This document shows, piece after piece, positions 5,850 to 10,903 of a stretch of DNA of 10,903 bases. The notes below the pieces were generated by a model that was not told the DNA's origin, ran no database searches, and saw only the letters and a list, made by a program, of their open reading frames with translations. This DNA is from Peribacter sp964404805. GTDB lineage: Bacteria > Patescibacteriota > Gracilibacteria > Peribacterales > Peribacteraceae. The DNA lies in contig CAYOLJ010000033.1 in assembly GCA_964404805.1 (NCBI GenBank), positions 1 through 10,903 on the forward strand, given 5' to 3'. A program made the translations under genes and the position numbers. Numbering within the stretch: the stretch's first letter is position 1; each line of letters opens with the position of its first letter.

Positions 5850-5904
5850 TCCGCTCGAAACAATTTGTTGGCTATCGAACTGATCTGATGGTATCGCTTT
5901 CGAT

Positions 5905-6192
5905 ATGACTGACGGTCAGAATGTACCGGCTACGAGGGCAGACATCGCGCTGCTGATGGGCGAGTTTGGTAAGATGTACGTTGCGCAAGAGCGGTGGAAG
6001 GGCGATCTGGAGGGGAAAATGGAGTTGTGGAAGACCGAATTAAAAGAGCATTTTGATCTTGTTGTTGAGAACATCCGTCATGATTTCGCTTTCGCGAACA
6101 GAAAAGAGATCGACGTGCTCAAGGATGGACACAAAGGACACGAGAAAAGGATTCTCACTCTGGAGCGCACCCCCGGGATTGCAGCCGGGTGA
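5905..6192 (+). CDS. Small helical hypothetical protein
   Basis: A 95-residue, charged, soluble protein with no signal peptide or membrane segment. After a short N-terminus (MTDGQNVPATRADIALLMGE) it is almost all helix-forming, with FGKMYVAQERWKGDLEGKME, then HFDLVVENIRHDFAFA and HEKRILTLER, a pattern compatible with a coiled coil. I recall similar small proteins with a VENIRHDF-type segment in CPR genomes, but cannot name a function. It lies 150 bases after the variable protein gene on the same strand; it does not look like the DGR accessory protein Avd. A hairpin overlaps its stop codon. The ATG at 5905 is the first in frame and has no Shine-Dalgarno sequence. Confidence 0.7.
   Translation: MTDGQNVPATRADIALLMGEFGKMYVAQERWKGDLEGKMELWKTELKEHFDLVVENIRHDFAFANRKEIDVLKDGHKGHEKRILTLERTPGIAAG
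6168..6191 (+). terminator. Possible hairpin at the end of the small hypothetical gene
   Basis: CACCC..CGG at 6168-6176 can pair with CCGGGTG at 6185-6191, with two extra C on the left arm. It overlaps the TGA at 6190-6192. Only a short AGTTCTGT follows, so termination is uncertain. Confidence 0.3.
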
Positions 6193-6250
6193 GTTCTGTC
6201 CATGGCCCAATACGCCGTGTGAAGGCTTCGGAAGATGAACGGGACTTCTC

Positions 6251-6277
6251 GGCGGCGGTGCTTCGGCCGCGCGCCGC
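6251..6277 (+). other. GC-rich hairpin with a cTTCGg loop upstream of the SLH gene
   Basis: GCGGCG (6252-6257) is complementary to CGCCGC (6272-6277), and the inner sequence contains C-TTCG-G (6261-6266), a very stable tetraloop motif in RNA. It lies in the 133-base gap between the small hypothetical gene and the SLH gene. No T-run follows; it may end the upstream transcript or be incidental in a GC-rich region. Confidence 0.35.
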
Positions 6278-6306
6278 AGTGACGAGTGTTCCATTGAGGG
6301 AGGGCT

Positions 6307-6315
6307 TGCTATAGT
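6307..6315 (+). promoter_or_regulatory. Extended -10 promoter of the SLH protein gene
   Basis: TGC-TATAGT at 6307-6315 is a good extended -10 (TGn plus TATAAT with one mismatch). A start of transcription about 7 bases later would fall at about 6322, four bases before the ATG at 6326, giving a leaderless or nearly leaderless mRNA. No convincing -35 is seen, as is common with extended -10 promoters. Confidence 0.6.
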
Positions 6316-6325
6316 ACGTCACGTC

Positions 6326-7984
6326 ATGATGAGAAGGGTATGCTACCGGACCGGTTCCATCGTACTCTGCGCGGCGTGCGTAAGTATACTCGTGGGAGCC
6401 GTCCGTTCGCCGCGTGCCTGGGCATCGTCGACAGACGGGATGATCGATGCGGCGAACCGCTACGCTTGGAGCGAGAACTTCGGGTGGATTGATTTCGGGA
6501 CGGCGGAAGGCGACGTGCATGTCACGGACTCCGCGCTCTCGGGCTATGCGTGGGGAGAGACGGTCGGTTGGATCTCATTGAACTGCAGTAATACCAGTTC
6601 CTGTGGCACGGTAGACTACAAGGTCACGAACGACGGTGAGGGAACGCTGGGTGGGCATGCATGGAGTGAGAACTTCGGATGGATTCAGTTCGCACCGACG
6701 AACGGCGGCGTGACGATCGACGCAACGGGCGAATTCACTGGCTACGCCTGGGGCGAGAACGTCGGGTGGATCGTGTTCAACTGCGCGACCACGTCCTCGT
6801 GCATTACGGTGGGGTACAGGGTTGCCACCGACTGGCGGCCGTCTTCGGCGCGGGCCACTTCATCGTCTTCCAGCGCGCAAGCGGGAGGAGGCACAGGTGG
6901 CAGACGTGGCAGCCCCGCCCAGATGGCCACCCGCATCGCGCAGGCCCGGACGACGATCCTCGCGCGTTTCGAAGGCAAGCGCCAACAGAGTGATCGCCTC
7001 GTTGCCGACGAGGAGCAACGCACTGAGGACGCGCGCCTGCTTGCCGAGCAGCGGCGCAAGGCCGCACAGGAAGATCGTGCCGCGGCGGAACGGGAATCCC
7101 AGATCGCCAAACGGATTCAAGAGTACGAGATCTCCGTTGCCCTGATGCAGAAGCAGAAGGAGGAATTGCAGCAGAAGTACGAACAACACCGCGAGGAGCG
7201 GTACACCCGGGCACTGGAGCAGGAACAGCAAGCTCTTGCACAGGAGCAGGAGAATAACGCCCTGCGCCGTGCAGAGCGCGAGAAGCTCTTGAAGGAACAG
7301 GCAGAGCTTGCCCTCGAAACTCCCTCCCGTTCAGCTGCGAGCCCTTTCAGCACCTCTGCAGAGACCATCGCCGCACGGCGCGACAGACTCTACGCCATCG
7401 TGGATGAGACACCGGTGATCTACGCGGATGTTCCCCTCTCCGCGTGGTACGCACCGTACGTGTCCTACGTGATCGAAGAGAAAATCGCCTCTGGGTACGC
7501 GGACAAAGCGGGCAAGCCCACGGGGGAATTCGGCGTCGAGAATCCCATCACCTACGCCGAAGTGCTCAAGATGGCGATGCAGGCATCCACTCAGGCCTTC
7601 GACCTCAGGGGTCTGCCCCCTCCGCGCAATGACACTGCCAAAGGTACATGGGCTTCTGCTTATGTGGCCAAGGCCGAGTCTCTGCAGCTCTCGGTCTTCA
7701 CGCCCTCACTCAACGTGAACAAGTCCGCAACACGGGGTGCGGTGATCCAGACGATTCTGGAGGTGCTGGGATTTCCCATTCCCAAGACACCGGCTTCGTT
7801 CGATGATGTGCCATCATCGCATCCGTACAGCCAAGCCATAGGGCTTGCCGCCTACTCGGGCCTCGTCACAGGAGATACAACCGCCGACGGGACGCTGCTC
7901 AACCGCTTCCGCCCCGATGAACCGATCAACCGCGCGGAAGTGGCCAAGATCATTGCCTTGGCAAAAGAACTTCAGAAGAGGTAA
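6326..7984 (+). CDS. S-layer-type exported protein: YAW..GWI repeats, coiled coil, three SLH domains
   Basis: A 552-residue protein. Residues 1-33 look like a signal peptide with cleavage after AWA. Four repeats follow at about 46-58, 74-85, 111-122 and 140-152, each built on YAW(S/G)E(N/T)xGWI; the even-numbered repeats end in a CxxxxxC pair (C87/C93, C153/C159). Residues 172-198 are a Ser/Gly linker. Residues 205-330 are a long charged coiled coil rich in Glu, Gln, Arg and Lys. The C-terminus holds three SLH-like domains at about 365-428 (YADVPLSAWYAPYVSYVIEE), 438-484 and 490-549 (FDDVPSSHPYSQAI, then FRPDEPINRAEVAKIIALA). SLH domains usually anchor proteins to cell wall polymers, so the coiled coil would project the repeat head outward; this is inference. 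A second ATG at 6329 is an equally possible start. Confidence 0.9.
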   Translation: MMRRVCYRTGSIVLCAACVSILVGAVRSPRAWASSTDGMIDAANRYAWSENFGWIDFGTAEGDVHVTDSALSGYAWGETVGWISLNCSNTSSCGTVDYKVTNDGEGTLGGHAWSENFGWIQFAPTNGGVTIDATGEFTGYAWGENVGWIVFNCATTSSCITVGYRVATDWRPSSARATSSSSSAQAGGGTGGRRGSPAQMATRIAQARTTILARFEGKRQQSDRLVADEEQRTEDARLLAEQRRKAAQEDRAAAERESQIAKRIQEYEISVALMQKQKEELQQKYEQHREERYTRALEQEQQALAQEQENNALRRAEREKLLKEQAELALETPSRSAASPFSTSAETIAARRDRLYAIVDETPVIYADVPLSAWYAPYVSYVIEEKIASGYADKAGKPTGEFGVENPITYAEVLKMAMQASTQAFDLRGLPPPRNDTAKGTWASAYVAKAESLQLSVFTPSLNVNKSATRGAVIQTILEVLGFPIPKTPASFDDVPSSHPYSQAIGLAAYSGLVTGDTTADGTLLNRFRPDEPINRAEVAKIIALAKELQKR

Positions 7985-7999
7985 TGATGGGTGTCATCG

Positions 8000-8052
8000 C
8001 GAGGGGGAGCGCATTGGCGTCACGGAGGTTACAAAGAAGGATGTGATGCAGT
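8000..8052 (+). repeat. Copy B of the 53-base repeat, after the SLH gene
   Basis: It matches 4223-4275 at 42 of 53 bases, ungapped. In the corresponding frame it reads EGERIGVTEVTKKDVMQ and then stops at TAG (8052-8054). Most differences leave the amino acid unchanged or conservative. The sequence just before it (TGTCATCGCGAGG) resembles the GTCATTGCGAGG-type dispersed repeats seen in several bacterial genomes. Confidence 0.7.
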
Positions 8053-8080
8053 AGATTTTGGAATTTCCTCCATCCCCCGA

Positions 8081-8105
8081 CCCCTTCCTCCATGGGAGGA
8101 AGGGG
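8081..8105 (+). terminator. Hairpin after the SLH gene, probable terminator
   Basis: CCCCTTCCTCC (8081-8091) and GGAGGAAGGGG (8095-8105) form a perfect 11-bp stem with a 3-base loop, 97 bases past the SLH stop. Only a short AGTTTGAT follows, so it is a weak or atypical intrinsic terminator. Confidence 0.5.
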
Positions 8106-8126
8106 AGTTTGATATCCAGTAATGTC

Positions 8127-8188
8127 TCCCCCTCTCTTGCCTGCCCGTCCGAAGCTTAAGAAGGATCGAAGGAGGGTGGAGAGGGGGA
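8127..8188. repeat. 10-base inverted repeat upstream of the DJ-1/PfpI gene
   Basis: TCCCCCTCTC at 8127-8136 is exactly complementary to GAGAGGGGGA at 8179-8188, with 42 bases between. The right arm lies within a purine-rich run just upstream of the -10 box at 8211, so chance pairing of low-complexity sequence is possible. Confidence 0.45.
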
Positions 8189-8210
8189 AAGAGGGGAGAG
8201 GAAATTCGCG

Positions 8211-8216
8211 TATACT
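8211..8216 (+). promoter_or_regulatory. -10 box of the DJ-1/PfpI gene
   Basis: TATACT at 8211-8216 differs from TATAAT by one base. The ATG at 8223 is 6 bases beyond it, where transcription would be expected to begin, which implies a leaderless mRNA. No clear -35 is visible in the purine-rich sequence upstream. Confidence 0.6.
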
Positions 8217-8222
8217 GCAGGT

Positions 8223-8744
8223 ATGCCGAAGAACGCACTAATCATCATTGCACAGCAGAACTATCAGGATCGGGAGTACGAGGGCACGCGCGCCGAGCTT
8301 GAGCGTGGCGGCATGGAAATCACTGTGGCGAGTGGCGACGGGGGCACGTGTACGGGTAAGTTTGGCGGATCAGAAAAGGCCACGCTGTCTCTGAGCCAGG
8401 TAAAGATCACGGATTTCGATTGCGTTGCCTTTATCGGCGGGCCGGGGGCCGAGGCCTATACTCGCCATCCCGAGGCGCTCCGGATCGCTCACGAGGCTGT
8501 AGCGGCAAACAAACCTCTCGGAGCAATTTGCATCGCTCCGCTCATTCTCGCCAAGGCAAAAGTACTCCAGGGCAAGCATGCCACGGTCTGGGATGATGGT
8601 GAGGGCACGCAAGAAGCACTTCTCATGCAGGCGGGAGCAGAACTCACTGGGGATTCCGTCACGCGCGATGGGCTCATCGTTACGGGTAACGGGCCCGATG
8701 CCTCAGAGGAATTCGGTAAGACACTCGTAGAGCTCACAAGATAA
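8223..8744 (+). CDS. DJ-1/PfpI family protein
   Basis: A 173-residue cytoplasmic protein of the DJ-1/PfpI superfamily (flavodoxin-like fold). Seen in order: strand NALIIIAQQNYQDREYEG with the probable acidic residue E20, GGPGAEAY (residues 72-79), the nucleophile elbow GAICIAPLILAKAKVLQGK with C103, TVWDDGEGTQ, and the C-terminal GLIVTGNGPDASEEFGKTL, all in the usual positions. Length fits the family (~165-190). Known members act as peptidases, glyoxalases, chaperones or stress proteins. Here the residue after the Cys is Ile104, not the His of the PfpI catalytic pair, so protease activity should not be assumed. It has its own promoter and is not tightly linked to either neighbour. Confidence 0.88.
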   Translation: MPKNALIIIAQQNYQDREYEGTRAELERGGMEITVASGDGGTCTGKFGGSEKATLSLSQVKITDFDCVAFIGGPGAEAYTRHPEALRIAHEAVAANKPLGAICIAPLILAKAKVLQGKHATVWDDGEGTQEALLMQAGAELTGDSVTRDGLIVTGNGPDASEEFGKTLVELTR

Positions 8745-8755
8745 ATTACCGATCA

Positions 8756-8785
8756 TTGTCTTGAGCGAGCGAAGGCGCCTAGAGT
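8756..8785 (+). promoter_or_regulatory. Promoter of the sigma factor gene
   Basis: TTGTCT (8756-8761) and TAGAGT (8780-8785) are spaced 18 bases apart, a housekeeping-type arrangement. The predicted transcription start (about 8792) nearly coincides with the ATG at 8793, again suggesting a leaderless mRNA. Confidence 0.5.
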
Positions 8786-8792
8786 AGTGAGG

Positions 8793-9311
8793 ATGGTTGA
8801 AAGTAGCAGTGCGGATTCTCGGGCATTTACCGACCTCTTCGACCGGTATGCGCAAGCGATTTACCGTCATTGCTTCTTCCGGCTGCGCGATGCGCAGCTG
8901 GCAGAAGATATTTTGCAGGAAACGTTCGTGCGCATGTGGGAGTATCTCGCCAAAGGCAAACATGCTGACAATGAGCGTGCGTTTCTCTACAGGATTGCCA
9001 ATAATCTGATTGTGGACGAAGTTCGGCGCATAAAACGCAGACCTACGGTTTCATTGGATGTCATGGTAGAGGCGGGAATCGAGCCCTCCCACGAACCCAT
9101 GAAGGAGCTTCAGGGCGAGATGGAGCGACAGCGGCTTTTCTCCTATCTCGACCAAGTGGGGGAACCCTATCGCGAGATTCTCATTCTGCGGTATGTGGAT
9201 CAGTGTTCCCCAAGGGAAATTGCGGTGATTCTCGGACGATCTGCCCCAGTGGTTTCGGTGCAGCTGCATCGCGCCGTTCGCAAGCTTCGTTCCCTGCTTC
9301 CCCATGCATGA
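8793..9311 (+). CDS. ECF-like RNA polymerase sigma factor
   Basis: A 172-residue sigma-70 family protein of the small (group 4/ECF) type. Region 2 is near the N-terminus: FTDLFDRYAQAIYRHCFFRL, AEDILQETFVRMWEYL, then ERAFLYRIANNLIVDEVRR, which contacts the -10 element and core polymerase. Region 4 is near the C-terminus: YLDQVGEPYREILILRYVDQ, SPREIAVILGRSAPVVSVQL and HRAVRKLRSLL, a helix-turn-helix for the -35 element. There is no region 1.1 or 3. ATG 8793 is preferred over GTG 8787 because the -10 box ends at 8785; the choice is not certain. It overlaps the next gene by 8 bases, typical of a sigma factor with its regulator. Confidence 0.92.
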   Translation: MVESSSADSRAFTDLFDRYAQAIYRHCFFRLRDAQLAEDILQETFVRMWEYLAKGKHADNERAFLYRIANNLIVDEVRRIKRRPTVSLDVMVEAGIEPSHEPMKELQGEMERQRLFSYLDQVGEPYREILILRYVDQCSPREIAVILGRSAPVVSVQLHRAVRKLRSLLPHA

Positions 9312-10488
9312 AGACATTCGTCGGTTCTTCGCGCGTTTACTTCAATGGGTCCCCTTTGACGAACGGCAGCGTATTGCTGCCGTACGAGACAGGCTGCAGA
9401 AACGTCTTCAGGCACATGCTTTGTTAAGAAAAAGCGACTCCCATCGTCATCAGGAGTGTATGGCGGATCCTCTTATCCATCTCTTTACGGTTTCCAGCAA
9501 TGAGATCCATCTCAGTGAGCAGAAGAAGCAGCAGATTCTGGTGCGGACGATTACGGAAGCTAGGCAGCGCGTGACGGCCCAAAAGTCGCATGCGCGATTT
9601 TTCCCATCCTTCTCTTTTCTTGGAGTGTTGCAGCCGATGCGCCTGCTTGCGGGAATCATTCTCTTCGTCTTTGCCGGAGGAGCCACGCTCACGTTTGCAA
9701 GCGAGTCGTCGCTTCCCGGTGATTTTCTCTATCATGTAAAGACTGAAGTGGTGGAGCCTTTTATTGCAGCTACATTATTTACACAAGAAGAGAAGAGTGC
9801 ATGGGAGATTGAGCGCACACATCGTCGTTTTCTGGAAGTGTGGGAGCTGGTGGTGGAAGGGGATCTGACCGATGGATTGGCTGAAACGGCATTTTCACAA
9901 GTAGAAGAGCATGTACAGGCCGCGAACGAAATGGCACAGGAAGCAGAGTCGCAGGGAAATACAGACAATGCGCTCGCAATACAGTCTGATTTGGAGGGGG
10001 CATTGCATGCCCATGCTCAAGCACTCACTGTTCTTGATAGTCAGGGCAAGCGGTCTGCTCGTCTGACCAGACTTTTGGTGCGCACACAGGGTCTGGAAGC
10101 ACGCTCAAAATCGCAGAGGCAGCAGCTGGAACAGGAGCTCATGCTTCAAGATGAAGATTCGGTACAGCTGGAACAGACGATAAAAGAAAAGGAAGCGCTT
10201 TCCGAGAAATTGGAGGATCTGCAGGATCAGGTTGAGGATTTGGACAGTATTCCGTCCGTTGATTCCGTACAGCGCCTTGAGGACGCGGAAGATAATTTCG
10301 TTGAAATGGATGCAGCGATGGAAAGCGGCGATTATGTCGACGCTTTCATTCAGGGCCAAGAAGGAGATCGCATCGTAACGGAGCTCGAAGTGCTTCTGGA
10401 TTTAGATAAAATGCTCGAATTGCACCATACAGATGATATTACGGTGGCTTCAGGGTCCGGATCGCAGGATGTGAGTGACGTGAGGTGA
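9304..10488 (+). CDS. Membrane protein with DUF5667-like region, probable regulator of the sigma factor
   Basis: A 394-residue protein. Residues 1-110 are predicted cytoplasmic and basic (DIRRFFARLLQWVPFDERQR, then LSEQKKQQILVRTITEARQR). One membrane segment lies at about 112-132 (LLAGIILFVFAGGATLTFA). Just outside it, SSLPGDFLYHVKTEVVEPFI and then ERTHRRFLEVWELV resemble DUF5667 (LPGD.LY.VK pattern), often found next to or fused with sigma-factor regulators. Residues 195-250 are helical, 265-315 a strongly charged coiled coil, and the end (SGSGSQDVSDVR) is low complexity. The overlap with the sigma gene suggests co-expression and an anti-sigma-like role with an external sensor; no zinc anti-sigma motif (HxxxCxxC) is seen, so this is inference. 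Confidence 0.8.
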   Translation: MHEDIRRFFARLLQWVPFDERQRIAAVRDRLQKRLQAHALLRKSDSHRHQECMADPLIHLFTVSSNEIHLSEQKKQQILVRTITEARQRVTAQKSHARFFPSFSFLGVLQPMRLLAGIILFVFAGGATLTFASESSLPGDFLYHVKTEVVEPFIAATLFTQEEKSAWEIERTHRRFLEVWELVVEGDLTDGLAETAFSQVEEHVQAANEMAQEAESQGNTDNALAIQSDLEGALHAHAQALTVLDSQGKRSARLTRLLVRTQGLEARSKSQRQQLEQELMLQDEDSVQLEQTIKEKEALSEKLEDLQDQVEDLDSIPSVDSVQRLEDAEDNFVEMDAAMESGDYVDAFIQGQEGDRIVTELEVLLDLDKMLELHHTDDITVASGSGSQDVSDVR

Positions 10489-10631
10489 TTACGCCATTGC
10501 AGGATGAGATGTCGAGATTTTATTCGTCTGGTGTTAAGAATTTCCCTGCCACGGCGTCTTCATATACGGACAGCGTTGCAGTTACGCGTACTGCGATCCG
10601 TTCCATTCCATATTTCTTCCCCCTCTATTCC
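10489..10631. other. Gap between the membrane regulator and the secreted protein gene
   Basis: These 143 bases have no clear promoter or terminator. They are open in the frame of the next gene back to a GTG at 10485 that overlaps the upstream stop (GTGA), so the next protein could begin there. The bases just before the ATG at 10632 are a pyrimidine tract (TTCTTCCCCCTCTATTCC). Confidence 0.5.
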
Positions 10632-10903
10632 ATGAAAACCATTCTGGCCAAGGCTACGGTTGTAGCTCTATTAATTCTTTCTCCCTTCAGTGTCGCGGCA
10701 GCGGGTGCCGATGCCTCGGCGCGCGGATCCGATAAGCTTCTTGTTGTCATCGATGCACGTGACGCACAGATCGGGTTTGTACGGACTGCTGTCGTTGCGA
10801 GCAAGACGCGTGCACCTGCGACCAAGCTTATTGTTCCGCTGGCACGTGCCAAAGCAAAGACGACAACAAAAAAGCAGGCTACTTCAGTCGGCGTTGCGCG
10901 TCA
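10632..10903 (+). CDS. Secreted protein of unknown function, N-terminal part
   Basis: The frame from the ATG runs 90 codons to the window edge without a stop. The N-terminus MKTILAKATVVALLILSPFS followed by VAAAGADA is a clear signal peptide with probable cleavage near VAAA or AGA. The visible mature part (DKLLVVIDARDAQIGFVRTA, then a Lys/Ala/Thr-rich stretch RAKAKTTTKKQ) has no motif I recognise. It follows the sigma/membrane-regulator pair and may belong to the same operon or regulon, but that is not shown. A GTG at 10485 would add 49 residues ahead of the signal peptide; I prefer the ATG because it gives a normal export signal. Confidence 0.7.
   Translation, partial: MKTILAKATVVALLILSPFSVAAAGADASARGSDKLLVVIDARDAQIGFVRTAVVASKTRAPATKLIVPLARAKAKTTTKKQATSVGVAR

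Larger units (their letters stand above)
7985..8222. other. Intergenic region after the SLH gene: repeat and inverted repeats
   Basis: These 238 bases hold copy B of the 53-base repeat (8000-8052), a perfect hairpin (8081-8105), a wider inverted repeat (8127-8136 with 8179-8188), a purine-rich run (8170-8205) and the -10 box of the next gene. An open frame to the TAG at 8052-8054 overlaps the 3' end of the SLH gene in another frame, but has no support as a gene. Confidence 0.6.

Noticed and set aside
5755..5904. Possible template repeat (TR) of a DGR just after the variable gene
   Set aside because: The 150-base gap holds only the inverted repeat; no sequence resembling the VR with AAC codons was found there or elsewhere in the window.
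5905..6192. The small protein as the DGR accessory protein Avd
   Set aside because: It is shorter, lacks the basic four-helix pattern I would expect, and no reverse transcriptase follows.
7845..8054. Open frame overlapping the SLH gene end and ending in copy B of the repeat
   Set aside because: It overlaps SLH domain 3 in another frame and has no start context; only the repeat part is meaningful.
8761..8790. Third copy of a dispersed repeat at TTGAGCGAGCGAAGGCGCC before the sigma gene
   Set aside because: It vaguely resembles GAGCGAGCGAAG-type repeats but does not align with copies A or B; too short to support.
10485..10631. GTG at 10485 as the true start of the last gene
   Set aside because: It would place 49 residues before a normal signal peptide; the overlap with the upstream stop keeps it as a minor alternative only.

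Overview
The window looks like chromosomal DNA from a Candidate Phyla Radiation (Patescibacteria) bacterium, most plausibly a Peregrinibacteria/Peribacteria-type genome. This is inference: no rRNA is present. The reasons are a ribosomal spc-type gene run without uL30, a zinc-type uS14, ribosomal proteins with unusual C-terminal tails, starts without Shine-Dalgarno sequences, and surface proteins of kinds I associate with that group (a DGR-type variable protein, a YAW..GWI-repeat/SLH protein).

Layout. (1) Positions 2-4304 hold a compact + strand ribosomal protein operon: uL29 (partial), uS17, uL14, uL24, uL5, uS14, uS8, uL6, uL18, uS5. The first four are joined by ATGA overlaps. The run stops after uS5; the usual uL30, uL15 and SecY genes do not follow. 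(2) Positions 4543-5754 encode an exported protein whose last ~35 residues look like a diversity-generating retroelement (DGR) variable region: NNY codons rich in AAC, then a fixed GC-rich end, then an inverted repeat 46 bases past the stop. No template repeat or reverse transcriptase is visible here. (3) A small helical hypothetical gene (5905-6192) follows. (4) Positions 6326-7984 encode an exported protein with four YAW..GWI repeats, a long charged coiled coil and three SLH domains. (5) A DJ-1/PfpI-family protein lies at 8223-8744. (6) An ECF-like sigma factor (8793-9311) overlaps a membrane protein with a DUF5667-like region and coiled coil (9304-10488), followed by the start of a secreted protein that runs off the window.

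How it fits together: a translation operon is joined directly to a block of envelope genes and a probable sigma/membrane-regulator pair. All genes are on the + strand and no intergenic gap exceeds 238 bases. Several genes after the ribosomal operon have a -10-like hexamer so close to the start codon that their mRNAs would be leaderless or nearly so. A ~53-base sequence is present both in the 3' end of the uS5 gene and just after the SLH gene, which suggests a dispersed repeat or a duplicated coding tail.

The most interesting item is the putative DGR target gene with its downstream inverted repeat. No tRNA, rRNA, CRISPR array, transposase or integrase was seen.
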